Below are positions 50,547 to 59,325 of a stretch of 64,000 bases of DNA, in pieces. Positions within the stretch are counted from its first letter, which is position 1. Each line of letters begins with the position of its first letter. The notes under the pieces were generated by a model. The model was not told where the DNA came from, did not search any database, and saw nothing but the letters and a program-made list of their open reading frames with translations. The DNA lies in NCBI RefSeq assembly GCF_000721495.1, contig NZ_JOHY01000045.1, positions 1-64,000 of the forward strand. The letters run 5' to 3'. Origin of the DNA: Streptomyces sp. NRRL F-5123. GTDB lineage: Bacteria > Actinomycetota > Actinomycetes > Streptomycetales > Streptomycetaceae. The position numbers and the translations under genes were made by a program.

Positions 50547-52297
50547 GCGGGGAGTTGCTGCCGACCGGGACGCGGCGCGAGGCGTACGCCTTTCTGCGGC
50601 GTGCCGCGGCCGCCGACCGGTGGGGCGCCGGGGCCGCCGTCGGGACGACGGTGCTGGCGAGCGGCGCCGGGCTCGTACCGCCCTGGGCCGTCGGGACGGT
50701 CGTCGACCACGTCGTCTCCGGCCGCGGGGGCATCTTCCCGCAGGCGCTCCTCATCTGCGTCGCGACCGTGGTGGGCGCGCTGGCCGGCGGCGCCTCGGCG
50801 GTGGCGCTCGCGCGGGTCGGCGAGCCCGCGCTCGCCGGGCTGCGCGAGGAGGTGCTGGACCGCGCGCTCCACCTGCCCGCCGACCGTGTCGAACGGGCCA
50901 CCACCGGCGACCTGCTCTCCCGGCTCTCGGACGACGTGCGCACCGTGTCCCAGGGGCTGCGCGACACCCTGCCGGTGGTCGTGGGCTCGGCCGTCACCGT
51001 CGTCCTGACCGCGGCGGGCGCGCTGGCGCTCGACTGGCGGCTGGGGCTGGCGGTCCTGGCCGCCGGCCCGCTCTTCGCCGCCGCGCTGCGCTGGTACCTG
51101 CCCCGCTCGGCGCCGCTCCACCGCGAGGAGCGGATCGCCCAGGGCCGGCGGGCCGAGGCGCTGCTCGGCGGGATCGAGGCGGCCCCGACGGCCCGGGCGT
51201 TCGGGATCGGCCCGCTGCTGGTCGGCCGGGTCGCCGACGCCTCCGGCCGCGCGGCGGGCGTCTCCGTCGACGTCTACCGCCTGTCGCTGCGCCTGCTCAT
51301 GCGCAACAACCTCGCCGAACTCGCCGGGCTGTCCTGCGTCCTCGGCCTGGGCTTCGTCCTGGTGCGCCAGCACCTCACCTCGGTGGGCGCCGTCACCGCG
51401 GCCGCGCTGTACTTCCTGCGGCTGTTCGGCCCGATCGGCGGGATCCTCTTCACCTTCGACCGCTTCCAGGCGATCGGCGCAGCCCTCTCCCGGCTCGTCG
51501 GCATCGCGGCGATGCCGGCGCCGCCGGCCCCGGACCCCGCCGCCGAACTCCCGGGCGGCGACGTCGTCCTGGAGGCGGTCACGCACGCCTACGTCCCCGG
51601 GCGGCCCGTGCTGCGCGATGTCAGCCTGCGTATCGCCCCCGGCGAGCGGGTCGCCCTCGTCGGCGCCACCGGGGCGGGCAAGACGACGCTGGCCGCGGTC
51701 GCCGCCGGGGTGCTCCGGCCGACCGGCGGCACGGTCGCGTACGGCGGCACGCCCTACGACCCTGCGCGGACCGGGGCGCGCTCCCGGGTCTTCCTCGTCA
51801 CCCAGGACGCCCACGCCTTCGCCGGGACGGTACGGGACGCGCTCACGCTGGTGAAGCCCGGCGCGCCGGACGGCGAGCTGTGGCGGGCGCTGTCCGCCAC
51901 GCTCGCGGACGGCTGGGTCGCCGCCCTGCCCGGCGGCCTGGACACCGTCGTCGGCGAGGAGGGCCACCGGCTCGCGGCCGACCAGGTCCAGCAGCTGGCC
52001 CTGGCCCGGGTCGTGCTGGGCGACCCCTGGTTCGTGGTGCTGGACGAGGCCACCGCCGAGGCCGGGTCGGCGGGCGCGCACGTCCTGGAGAAGGCCGCGG
52101 CAGCCGCGGTCGAGGGCCGCTCGGCACTCGTCGTGGCCCACCGCCTGACGCAGGCCCGCCCCGCCGACCGCATCCTCGTCCTGCACGAAGGGGCGGTCGT
52201 CGAGCAGGGCACGCACGACGAGCTGCTCGCCTTCGGCGGCCGTTACGCCGAGCTGTGGCGGGCCTGGTCGGACCACCACGCCGCCGCGCCGGGCTGA
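50543..52297 (+). CDS. ABC exporter half-transporter B, intact catalytic ATPase motifs
   Basis: This 584-residue partner has a six-helix membrane domain (about 15-310) and a nucleotide-binding domain (about 340-584). Walker A (GATGAGKTT), Q-loop (VTQDAH), Walker B (FVVLDEAT) and switch His (VVAHRLT) are all present. The signature is degenerate (LAADQVQQLAL instead of LSGGQ) and the D-loop reads AEAG. Together with half A this leaves one complete composite ATP site and one dead one. GGGAGG precedes the GTG at 50543. The substrate is unknown. Confidence 0.9.
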   Translation: MSGELLPTGTRREAYAFLRRAAAADRWGAGAAVGTTVLASGAGLVPPWAVGTVVDHVVSGRGGIFPQALLICVATVVGALAGGASAVALARVGEPALAGLREEVLDRALHLPADRVERATTGDLLSRLSDDVRTVSQGLRDTLPVVVGSAVTVVLTAAGALALDWRLGLAVLAAGPLFAAALRWYLPRSAPLHREERIAQGRRAEALLGGIEAAPTARAFGIGPLLVGRVADASGRAAGVSVDVYRLSLRLLMRNNLAELAGLSCVLGLGFVLVRQHLTSVGAVTAAALYFLRLFGPIGGILFTFDRFQAIGAALSRLVGIAAMPAPPAPDPAAELPGGDVVLEAVTHAYVPGRPVLRDVSLRIAPGERVALVGATGAGKTTLAAVAAGVLRPTGGTVAYGGTPYDPARTGARSRVFLVTQDAHAFAGTVRDALTLVKPGAPDGELWRALSATLADGWVAALPGGLDTVVGEEGHRLAADQVQQLALARVVLGDPWFVVLDEATAEAGSAGAHVLEKAAAAAVEGRSALVVAHRLTQARPADRILVLHEGAVVEQGTHDELLAFGGRYAELWRAWSDHHAAAPG

Positions 52298-52309
52298 GCG
52301 CGGACCGCC

Positions 52310-52801
52310 GCCAGCGGTCGCCGTCCGGCGTGCCCGCGACGACGCCGAGGTTGAGGAAGGTCCGCAGCCTCGCCCGGAAGGCGGCGGGCCGCTCCCCGCC
52401 GACCCGCGCGACCAGGGCGCCGCCCGCCGCGCCGCTCGCGCTGCCCGCCAGCCGGTCCAGGGCGGCGACGAGCGTGAACGCGGACCAGCTGCCGATGAGG
52501 ACGAAGGCCGCCAGGGTCGCGGCCTGGAGGACGAGGGAGGCGAGCCGGACGGTGCGCGCCCCGTACCGGTCGGCCCGATTCCCCGCTGGTACGCCGGCGC
52601 CGGCCCGCACACGCCGGCGACCGTCAGACCCGCGCCCACCTGCGTGGCGGGCAGGTGCACCACGAGCGTGAAGTAGAGGACGGCGGCGGAGTCGAAGAGC
52701 CCGTTGCCCACGCGGCTGACGAAGTTGGCGGCGATCAGGGCGCGCTCCGCGCGGGGGCCCGGCCCACCGGGTATGCGCTCCCCGGCTCCGGTCCCGATCA
52801 C
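52310..52801 (-). pseudogene. MFS transporter remnant
   Basis: From a GTG at 52801 the first frame gives the start of an MFS protein (ALIAANFVSRVGNGLFDSAAVLYFTLVVHL...). At about 52580-52610 the sequence shifts to another frame (GNRADRYGARTVRLASLVLQAATLAAFVLIG...). It then ends near 52310, where similarity to MFS proteins stops at the end of the ABC gene. Only about the first third to half of a transporter remains. Confidence 0.65.
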
Positions 52802-52913
52802 GCAGGTCAGGCTAACAGTGACATTTCCCGATACGGGCCCGCCCGCCGCCGCGCCGGGCTAGGCTCGTACGTCCGGGGCCCGTCGAGCGGGCCCGCCAGG
52901 CACGGGGGTGCTC

Positions 52914-53111
52914 ATGATCTTGATCTTCGCGGCAGCGGCCATTTTCCTCGCGCTGATCGCTTGCGTCGTGACGCTGGTCCGCCGCGGTTCCACCCGCGGC
53001 GCTCCGCGCGCCGAAGCCGCCCACCGCGCGGAGGCCGAGTACCAGCGCGCCTTCAACGACGCGCGCACCGTGCACAACGCCGCTGCGATGGGTGACGGCT
53101 ACCACCGCTGA
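52914..53111 (+). CDS. Small single-pass membrane protein
   Basis: This 65-residue protein starts with one membrane helix (about 1-22, MILIFAAAAIFLALIACVVTLV) followed by a basic and Ala-rich cytoplasmic tail ending in GDGYHR. A GTG at 52908 is an alternative start. The length and pattern match small uncharacterised actinobacterial membrane proteins. No function can be assigned. Confidence 0.6.
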   Translation: MILIFAAAAIFLALIACVVTLVRRGSTRGAPRAEAAHRAEAEYQRAFNDARTVHNAAAMGDGYHR

Positions 53112-53284
53112 CCCGCCCGCCACGCCGCCCCCGGATTCCGGGATCCGAGGGGACGGCGTGGGCGCTCCGCGTCCGGCAGGGCGTTCGGCTCTCGTCGCTG
53201 TGGTCCGCGGTCCCTGCCGCGACCAGCGACCGGACGGCAGCCGACGGCCGACCGGGGGCGGGCGCACCGGACGGCCCGGGTGCG

Positions 53285-53473
53285 CTACTTCCTCGTATCG
53301 GCCGTGAGCTTGCCCGCGACGGCCCAGCTCTCGGGGCTCGTCTCCTGGATCCACACCTGCACGCTCTCGGCCGGCACCTGGAGCGCGTCCACGAACGCGT
53401 CGGTGATCCGTGCCACCAGCTCGCGCTTCAGCTCGACGCTGCGCGGGCCCTGCTGGACGGTGACGATGGGCAT
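53285..53473 (-). CDS. 4-oxalocrotonate tautomerase family protein
   Basis: This 62-residue protein begins MPIVTVQQGPRS; after removal of Met the N-terminal Pro is the catalytic base of this family. The segment VARITDAFVDALQVPAESVQVWIQE is typical. AGGAGG precedes the ATG at 53473. It could act as a ketonisation catalyst in aromatic breakdown, but the substrate is unknown. It lies 107 bases downstream of the LysR gene on the same strand and may share its transcript. Confidence 0.9.
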   Translation of the reverse strand: MPIVTVQQGPRSVELKRELVARITDAFVDALQVPAESVQVWIQETSPESWAVAGKLTADTRK

Positions 53474-53580
53474 CTGGTCCTCCTGGGTCGTCCGGGTCGC
53501 GGCCTGCGGCCCGCGACCTCCTGTGCCACCCAGTCCACACGTTCCGGCGGCCCGCACCCAGCCCCGGTCCGCGCGTGCAG

Positions 53581-54495
53581 TCATCGCGGATCGAGATCGC
53601 CGCGCGCCACGTCGCGGCAGGCGTCGAGCAGCGGGCGCAGCCGGTGCGCGGGGGTCTCCTGCCGCACCGCCAGCACGCCGGGCAGCGCGAGCCGGCGGCC
53701 GGCCGGGTCCGTCACGTGGACGAAGGCGACCCGGCTGTGGCGCAGGTGCGCGGCGTGGGACGCGTACACGACCGTCCACGCCGACCGGCCCGCCCCCAGG
53801 GACGCGAGGTTGTCCTGCAGTGAGCCGTGGCTGCGGCCGGGAAGCGGCTCGAATCCGGCCTCGTGGCAGGCGCCGACGACGAGGTCGACCAGCGGCGGGT
53901 TGTTGCGCCGCTCCGTCAGCAGCAGCGGCAGACCGGCCAGTTCGGTGAGGGGGACCGTCCCGCGCCCGGCGAGGGCGTGCCCGGCCGGCAGCGCGGCCAC
54001 CAGCTCGTCCTGCCAGAGCGGCAGCAGGCGTACGCCCTCCGGCACGTCGATCTCGCCCCGGGCGAACGCCGCGTCCCACTCCCCCGCGCAGACCCTGGCG
54101 AGCCGCACGTCGAGCGGGCCGGAGAACAGTTCCACCGCGGTGCCCGGGGCATCCCGCTGGAGGACCTCCAGCACCTGGTCGAGGCGCTCGCCCATACCCG
54201 TGCTGGTGCCGACACGCAGGGTCGAGCCGCGGTCGGCGACGAACCGCTCCACCGCTCCGGCGGCACGCCGGGCGGCGTCCAGCACCTCGCGGGCGGCGGG
54301 CAGGAACTCCTGGCCCGCCTCGCTCAGCCGCACGTGGCGGGGCGAGCGGTCGAGCAGCTCGACGCCCAGCTCCCGCTCGAGCCGGCGGATCTGCGTGCTC
54401 ACCGCCGACTGGGCGATCATGAGGCGCTCGGCCGCCCGACCGAAGTGCAGATCCTCCGCGACGGCCACGAAGTAGTGCAGCTGGCGCAGCTCCAT
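53581..54495 (-). CDS. LysR-family transcriptional regulator
   Basis: This 304-residue protein has the N-terminal LysR helix-turn-helix (MELRQLHYFVAVAEDLHFGRAAERL...QSAVSTQIRRLERELG) and a C-terminal effector-binding domain (about 90-300). The length is normal. The tautomerase gene follows on the same strand and is a plausible target or partner. The small-molecule effector is unknown. Confidence 0.92.
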   Translation of the reverse strand: MELRQLHYFVAVAEDLHFGRAAERLMIAQSAVSTQIRRLERELGVELLDRSPRHVRLSEAGQEFLPAAREVLDAARRAAGAVERFVADRGSTLRVGTSTGMGERLDQVLEVLQRDAPGTAVELFSGPLDVRLARVCAGEWDAAFARGEIDVPEGVRLLPLWQDELVAALPAGHALAGRGTVPLTELAGLPLLLTERRNNPPLVDLVVGACHEAGFEPLPGRSHGSLQDNLASLGAGRSAWTVVYASHAAHLRHSRVAFVHVTDPAGRRLALPGVLAVRQETPAHRLRPLLDACRDVARGDLDPR

Positions 54496-54632
54496 CCCCG
54501 CCGCCCCCTCTCACCCGTCCCCGCGCCTGCGGATCCTTCCAGGCTAACCGGCGGAACCGGCCGGGCCCGTGGCAGGTCCTTCATGGCGTCCGTCCGGCCG
54601 GACGGGCCGCCGCACGCCGAGACGAGGTCGAT

Positions 54633-54908
54633 ATGAAGCGCCGTTCGACGAGGTACCTGACCGTTTTCGCGTCGATAGCCATCGCCGTGTCCGCCCTCAC
54701 CGGATGCGCCAGCGACTCGCGCGGCACCGGCGACTCGCCGGTCGCCGACCACCGGGGCGAGGACAGCCCGGCCAACGTCACCAACTTCCCCGACGGCTTC
54801 GCGAACATCGCGACCAAGTGTGTCGCGGGCGCTCCCGGCTTCCGCGCGTTCGTGACCACCAGGGAAGCCGCGCCCATCGTGCTCGCCGACCCCGCCTGCA
54901 AGGGCTGA
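54633..54908 (+). CDS. Small lipoprotein
   Basis: This 91-residue protein has a lipoprotein signal with lipobox LTGC (Cys 26), so the mature part of about 66 residues is anchored on the outer face of the membrane. The mature part contains NVTNFPDGFANIATKCV and two further cysteines that could form a disulfide. The same general pattern occurs in uncharacterised actinobacterial lipoproteins. No function is known. Confidence 0.8.
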   Translation: MKRRSTRYLTVFASIAIAVSALTGCASDSRGTGDSPVADHRGEDSPANVTNFPDGFANIATKCVAGAPGFRAFVTTREAAPIVLADPACKG

Positions 54909-54927
54909 CACCCGCGCACGGGCGGCG

Positions 54928-55542
54928 TCACAGCACGTCGTAGACCAGGTGCGTCGCCGTCGACGTCGGGATTGCGCCGCGCTGCACCAGCGTGTGCCGC
55001 GCCCCGGCGGGGAAGAGCGGCGTGCCGGAGCCCAGCACGACGGGCGCCAGGTGCAGTGACAGCGTGTCGACGAGGCCGGCCGCGAGCGCCGAGCCGATCG
55101 TGGCGCCGCCGCCCATGAGGACGACGTCGAGATCCCGGCCCGCGGCCGACGACGCGGCCTCGGCGCGCTCGCGCGCGGCGGCGACCGCGTCGGGCAGGCC
55201 GGTGGTGACGAACGTCCAGTCGAGGTCGGTGAGCCGGACCGAGGCCAGCGGCGCGCTCGTGACGACGACGAAGGCGGGCCGGCCGACCTCACCGGCGCCG
55301 TAGCCGGTCTCGGCGTCCCAGCCCCGCGGCCCGTCGACCACGTCGAAGAGGTGCCGCCCGAGGACGACGGCGCCCGAGCGGGCGGTCGCCTCGCCGAGGA
55401 TCCTGCGGTCCTCGGGGTCGTCGGAGAACGCCCAGGCGTGCAGCGCCGCGCCGCCGGCGCCCAGCCCGCTGTCCGGGCCGGCGCCGGGGCCGGTGACGAA
55501 GCCGTCGAGGGAGACCGAGATGTCAGCGGTGATGCGAGTCAT
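54928..55542 (-). CDS. RibD C-terminal/dihydrofolate reductase-like protein
   Basis: This 204-residue protein begins MTRITADISVSLDGFVTGPG and contains LGRHLFDVVDG and VLMGGGATIGSAL, the hallmarks of the DHFR/RibD C-terminal superfamily that binds NADPH. Members are small reductases of mostly unknown substrate. No good Shine-Dalgarno sequence precedes the ATG at 55542. It stands alone between convergent and divergent neighbours. Confidence 0.88.
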   Translation of the reverse strand: MTRITADISVSLDGFVTGPGAGPDSGLGAGGAALHAWAFSDDPEDRRILGEATARSGAVVLGRHLFDVVDGPRGWDAETGYGAGEVGRPAFVVVTSAPLASVRLTDLDWTFVTTGLPDAVAAARERAEAASSAAGRDLDVVLMGGGATIGSALAAGLVDTLSLHLAPVVLGSGTPLFPAGARHTLVQRGAIPTSTATHLVYDVL

Positions 55543-55692
55543 ACCGGGGAGGACTGCCGCCGCCGCCGGAACTCATCGCTGCCGCCCGGCCCGGCGAAGC
55601 CCCCGGGTGGCCGAGCCCGTACCGCGGCGGGCCGGGAAGGAGAACCCTGGCGGCCCGGCCCGCGGGCCGCCGGGACGGCGGGAGACGCCAGC

Positions 55693-56487
55693 ATGCTCAT
55701 CGACCTTTCCGGCCGGACCGCCCTGGTCACCGGCTCCACGCAGGGCATCGGCCGCGCCGTCGCGGCCGGTCTGGGCCGGGCCGGCGCCCGTGTCGGGGTG
55801 AACGGCCGCAGCGCCGGGTCGGTGGGGCGGGCGGTCGCGGAGCTGTGCGACGAGACGGAGCGCGACGTCTTCTTCGCCGCGCCCGGCGACCTGTCCTCCG
55901 AGGAGGGCGCGCGCCGGGTCGCGGACGCGCTGCCCGGCGTCGACATCCTCGTCAACAACCTCGGCGTCTTCGGCGCCGCCCCCGCGCTGGAGATCGACGA
56001 CGCCGAGTGGCGCCGGTACTTCGAGGTGAACGTCCTCGCGGCGGTGCGGATGATCCGGACGTACCTGCCGGGCATGAAGGACCGCGGCTGGGGCCGGGTG
56101 ATGAACGTCGCGAGCGACTCCGCCGTCGTCATCCCCGCCGAGATGATCCACTACGGCATGACGAAGACGGCGCTGCTGGCCGTCACCCGCGGCTTCGCGA
56201 AGGACGCGGCCGGTACCGGCGTGACGGTCAACTCGCTGATCGCCGGGCCCACCCACACCGGCGGCGTCGAGGACTTCGTGTACTCGCTGGTGGACCGCGA
56301 CCTGCCGTGGGACGAGGCGCAGCGCGTCTTCATGGCCGAGCACCGCCCGCAGTCGCTGCTGCGGCGGCTGATCGAGCCGGAGGAGATCGCGAACATGGCC
56401 GTCTACCTCGGCTCGGACTTCGCGACCGCCACGACCGGCGGCGCCGTCCGGGTGGACGGCGGCTACGTCGACTCGATCCTGCCCTGA
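55693..56487 (+). CDS. Short-chain dehydrogenase/reductase
   Basis: This 264-residue protein has the nucleotide-binding loop TGSTQGIGRAV, the NNLG structural motif and the catalytic Ser (VASDS) and YGMTK. The C terminus GGAVRVDGGYVDSILP is typical of the classical SDR family. GGAG precedes the ATG at 55693. The substrate is not evident from the neighbours. Confidence 0.92.
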   Translation: MLIDLSGRTALVTGSTQGIGRAVAAGLGRAGARVGVNGRSAGSVGRAVAELCDETERDVFFAAPGDLSSEEGARRVADALPGVDILVNNLGVFGAAPALEIDDAEWRRYFEVNVLAAVRMIRTYLPGMKDRGWGRVMNVASDSAVVIPAEMIHYGMTKTALLAVTRGFAKDAAGTGVTVNSLIAGPTHTGGVEDFVYSLVDRDLPWDEAQRVFMAEHRPQSLLRRLIEPEEIANMAVYLGSDFATATTGGAVRVDGGYVDSILP

Positions 56488-56642
56488 CCCGGGACATGGA
56501 CCCGCTCCCCACCCGCCTCACGCCCGGGCGGCGGCCGCGGGGCGCGGATCCGCCGTGGCCGGGGTGCTCGGGTGCCGTATGAGGGTCTCGCCATTCGGAT
56601 GTTATTGGCTCACCATGTGGACAGGTGGCTAGGGTTCGCGGC

Positions 56643-57494
56643 ATGACCGATCATGTGAGTGTCCCGCCGTTCGTGCGGGTGGAGGAGCTGGACGCGCTGC
56701 CCGGGCGGGTGGTCCTGGCGGACGTGCGCTGGTATCTCGACGGCCGTTCCGGGCGGGCCGCCTACGAGGACGGGCACTTGCCGGGCGCGGTGTTCGTGGA
56801 CCTGGACCGCTGGCTGACCGGGCCGGCCACGCCGGAGGGCGGCCGCAACCCGCTGCCGTCGCCCGCGGTCTTCAGCCGGGGCATGCGCACGCTGGGCATC
56901 GGCGACGAGGACGTCGTGGTGGCCTACGACGACCAGGGCGGCGTGATCGCCGCCCGCCTGGTGTGGATGCTGCGGACCACCGGCCGGCGGGCCGCCGTCC
57001 TGGACGGCGGCCTCGCCGCCCACCTCGACGCCTTCCCCGGCTCCCTCGTGACGTCGGAGCCGGTCCCCGCCGAGGCCGTCTTCACCGAACGCCCCTGGCC
57101 GGAGGACGTGCTGGTGGACGCCGACGGCGTGACGGGCCGCGACGTCCTGGCGGTCGACGCCCGCAACCGGGACCGCTTCCTGGGCGCACAGGACCCCGTC
57201 GACCCCCGCCCCGGACACGTCCCCGGCGCGCGCAGCGTCCCGTGCCGGGGGAACCTGGACGACCGCGGCCGCCTGCTGCCGCCCCAGCAGATCCGCGACC
57301 GCTTCGCCGACGCCGGGGTCGACCGGGACACCGCACCGCTGGTCGTCTCCTACTGCGGCTCGGGGGTGACGGCCTGCCACAATCTGCTGACCATGGAGCA
57401 CACGGGAATCGGCCGGGGCCGCCTCTTCGTCGGCGGCTGGTCCGCCTACGGCGGCGACCCGTCCCGTCCCGTCGAGACGGGCACCGGCCGCTGA
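56643..57494 (+). CDS. Two-domain sulfurtransferase (thiosulfate or mercaptopyruvate)
   Basis: This 283-residue protein has tandem rhodanese domains (about 10-135 and 165-280). Only the second has the active-site loop CGSGVTA (Cys about 239), as expected for the family; the CGSGVT form is the one associated with mercaptopyruvate sulfurtransferases. The ATG at 56643 is favoured, with TAGGG upstream. It is the fourth rhodanese-containing gene in the window but lies outside the sulfur island. Confidence 0.88.
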   Translation: MTDHVSVPPFVRVEELDALPGRVVLADVRWYLDGRSGRAAYEDGHLPGAVFVDLDRWLTGPATPEGGRNPLPSPAVFSRGMRTLGIGDEDVVVAYDDQGGVIAARLVWMLRTTGRRAAVLDGGLAAHLDAFPGSLVTSEPVPAEAVFTERPWPEDVLVDADGVTGRDVLAVDARNRDRFLGAQDPVDPRPGHVPGARSVPCRGNLDDRGRLLPPQQIRDRFADAGVDRDTAPLVVSYCGSGVTACHNLLTMEHTGIGRGRLFVGGWSAYGGDPSRPVETGTGR

Positions 57495-57533
57495 CACCCC
57501 GTCAACCGCGCCGCCGCAGCGGTCCTGGTGCTG

Positions 57534-57680
57534 TGACCGGGAGGGTCTGCCGGGAGCTTGCGGCGTCCGGTGCGGTGCGTCGCAAGGCTCCGGATCGGCC
57601 TCGTAGCGGGCCTACTCGGCCGGTGCGGCAACGCAGCGAGGTGCCGTGCCGGGCGTCGCAAGCCGGTGAACCCTCCCGGT
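57534..57680. repeat. 147-bp long imperfect palindrome with perfect 14-bp ends
   Basis: The element starts GTGACCGGGAGGGT and ends with its exact complement ACCCTCCCGGTCAC. The inside also pairs: GCTTGCGGCGTCCGG near the left matches the complement of GGGCGTCGCAAGCC near the right, and the centre has CGGCC and GGCCG arms. It lies in the gap between convergent genes, as a mobile miniature element or a large terminator-like hairpin would. Confidence 0.8.
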
Positions 57681-57687
57681 CACGGCA

Positions 57688-57936
57688 CTATCGGCGTGCG
57701 CGGCGTTCGCGGCGCCGCACCGTACGGCGCTCGTCCTCGCTGAGTCCGCCCCAGACGCCGGCCTCCTGGCCCGTGTCCAGCGCCCACCGGCGGCAGGCGT
57801 CCATGACGGCGCACCGGCGGCAGACGGCCCTCGCCTCCTCGACCTTCAGGAGGGCCGGCCCGGAGGTGCCGACGGGAAAGAACAGCTCGGGGTCCTCGTC
57901 GCGGCACGCGGCGCGGTGTTGCCAGTCGGGGATCAT
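57688..57936 (-). CDS. WhiB-family iron-sulfur regulator, WhiB1/WblE-like
   Basis: This 82-residue protein has the four iron-sulfur cysteines (ACRDED, then AVCRRCAVMDAC), the GVWGG turn and a basic C-terminal tail. The order ELFFPVGTSGPALLKVEEAKAVC-like and the tail resemble WblE/WhiB1. A strong GGAGGAACG precedes the ATG at 57936. It binds DNA or sigma factors and may sense redox or NO through its cluster. Confidence 0.93.
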   Translation of the reverse strand: MIPDWQHRAACRDEDPELFFPVGTSGPALLKVEEARAVCRRCAVMDACRRWALDTGQEAGVWGGLSEDERRTVRRRERRARR

Positions 57937-58195
57937 CGTTCCTCCGTCTTGCGGTCGCCCTTCGGTACGGGAGCGGCGGGTGCTGCCGGGGCCGTCGGGC
58001 GTCCCCGCCCTCCCCGCGGCTTCCCGCGGCGGTTGCGACGGATGCACCCGTCCCGCTCCACGCTTCGCCTTACCGGGACGGCGGAGCCGAATCCGCCCGG
58101 ACCCTCCGAACTCGCCGCCCCCCTCGCGGAGTCCGGCCGCCGGGGCGAACGGACGGCGGGTCAGGACCGGGCGGTGTCGCACGGGGTGCGGGCGG

Positions 58196-58642
58196 TCATG
58201 GGCCGGCGGGCGGCGGGGGAGCGGCGTCCAGGGCGGCGACGAGCCGGCGCAGGCCGGCGTGGAGGTGCTCGGCCTCGGCGGCGCTGTAGTCCAGGGAGCC
58301 GAAGACCCGCGCCACGACGCCCTCGCCGGGCTCGCGGAGGGCGCGGCCCTCGCCGGTCAGCCGGACCAGGACCGAGCGCTCGTCGGTGCGGCTGCGCTCC
58401 CGCGTCACCAGCCCGGCAGCCTCCAGGCGCTTGAGCAGCGGCGAGAGTGTGCCGGACTCGAAACGCAGCGCTTCCCCCAGCTCCTTCACGCTGCGGCCGT
58501 CGCGGTCCCACAGCAGCAGCATCGTCAGATACTGCGGGTACGTGAGTCCGAGCGGCCGCAGCTCGCGCCGGTAGGCGTTGTCGAGCTCGCGTGCCGCGAC
58601 GTGGACGGCGAAGCAGGCCAGGTCGTCCGGTACGAGTCCCAT
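58196..58642 (-). CDS. ohrR: OhrR-type MarR-family peroxide sensor
   Basis: This 148-residue MarR-family repressor has the peroxide-sensing cysteine near the N terminus ([20 protein letters not shown]) and the OhrR motif [15 protein letters not shown]. The winged helix follows ([21 protein letters not shown]). It is divergent from ohr and an operator lies between them, so organic hydroperoxide oxidation of the Cys should derepress ohr. The GGGAG before the ATG is unusually close (one base). Confidence 0.92.
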   Translation of the reverse strand: MGLVPDDLACFAVHVAARELDNAYRRELRPLGLTYPQYLTMLLLWDRDGRSVKELGEALRFESGTLSPLLKRLEAAGLVTRERSRTDERSVLVRLTGEGRALREPGEGVVARVFGSLDYSAAEAEHLHAGLRRLVAALDAAPPPPAGP

Positions 58643-58659
58643 ACTCCCAGGGTACAGGT

Positions 58660-58693
58660 TTGACAGCGCACAATTAAGTTGCGTACAACTGAA
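58660..58693 (+). promoter_or_regulatory. ohr promoter with overlapping OhrR operator
   Basis: TTGACA (58660-58665) and GTACAA (58683-58688) are spaced by 17 bases. The inverted repeat AGTTG-CGTA-CAACT (58677-58690), extended by outer TT/AA, covers the -10 and would let OhrR block RNA polymerase. Confidence 0.75.
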
Positions 58694-58724
58694 TCGTTCG
58701 CAATCCACTGAGAGGACCCTCGTG

Positions 58725-59144
58725 ATGCCGACCTACACCGCCGTCGCCACCTCGTCCGGCCGCGACGGCCGCGCCACCACCTCCGACGGCCGCCTCGACC
58801 TCCAGCTCGCCATGCCGAAGGAGCTCGGCGGCAACGGCGAGGGCACCAACCCCGAGCAGCTCTTCGCCGTCGGCTACGCGTCCTGCTTCGGGTCCGCCCT
58901 GAAGCTGGTGGCCCGCGCCAAGGGGCTGAACGCCGACGACTCCACCATCACCGCCGAGGTGACCCTGTCCAAGAACCCGGAGGGCCAGGGTTTTGTGCTC
59001 GCCGCAGTCCTGCGGGTCAAGCTGCCCGCTGGCTTGACGCCCGAGCAGGGCACCGCCCTGGTCGAGGCCGCCCACCAGGTCTGCCCGTACTCCAACGCCA
59101 CCCGCGGCAACATGCCGGTCGAGCTGGTCGTCGAGCACGCCTGA
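58725..59144 (+). CDS. ohr: Organic hydroperoxide resistance protein
   Basis: This 139-residue Ohr/OsmC-family thiol peroxidase has both catalytic cysteines, in YASCFGSAL (about 53) and VCPYSNATRGN (about 119). It reduces organic hydroperoxides, typically using lipoyl thiols. AGAGGA precedes the ATG at 58725; a GTG just upstream is also in frame. It is regulated by the divergent ohrR. Confidence 0.95.
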   Translation: MPTYTAVATSSGRDGRATTSDGRLDLQLAMPKELGGNGEGTNPEQLFAVGYASCFGSALKLVARAKGLNADDSTITAEVTLSKNPEGQGFVLAAVLRVKLPAGLTPEQGTALVEAAHQVCPYSNATRGNMPVELVVEHA

Positions 59145-59156
59145 AGCCCGCCGCGT

Positions 59157-59183
59157 CCCGGCCGGGACCTCTTCCCGGCCGGG
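59157..59183 (+). terminator. Terminator after ohr
   Basis: CCCGGCCGGG occurs twice, separated by seven bases, and since it is self-complementary the copies form a 10-bp stem shortly after the ohr stop. Confidence 0.6.
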
Positions 59184-59325
59184 GCGCGCGCGTACCGGGT
59201 CGGAACAGGCCCAGGTCCTCCAGCTCCTTGTGCAGGGCGGCCCGGGGGTGCGCCGCCCCGTGCGGGGCGACGGCCTTCCCCGGCCGCTGACGCGGGGCCT
59301 CTCCCGGGCGGCGGTCGCGCAGCAG

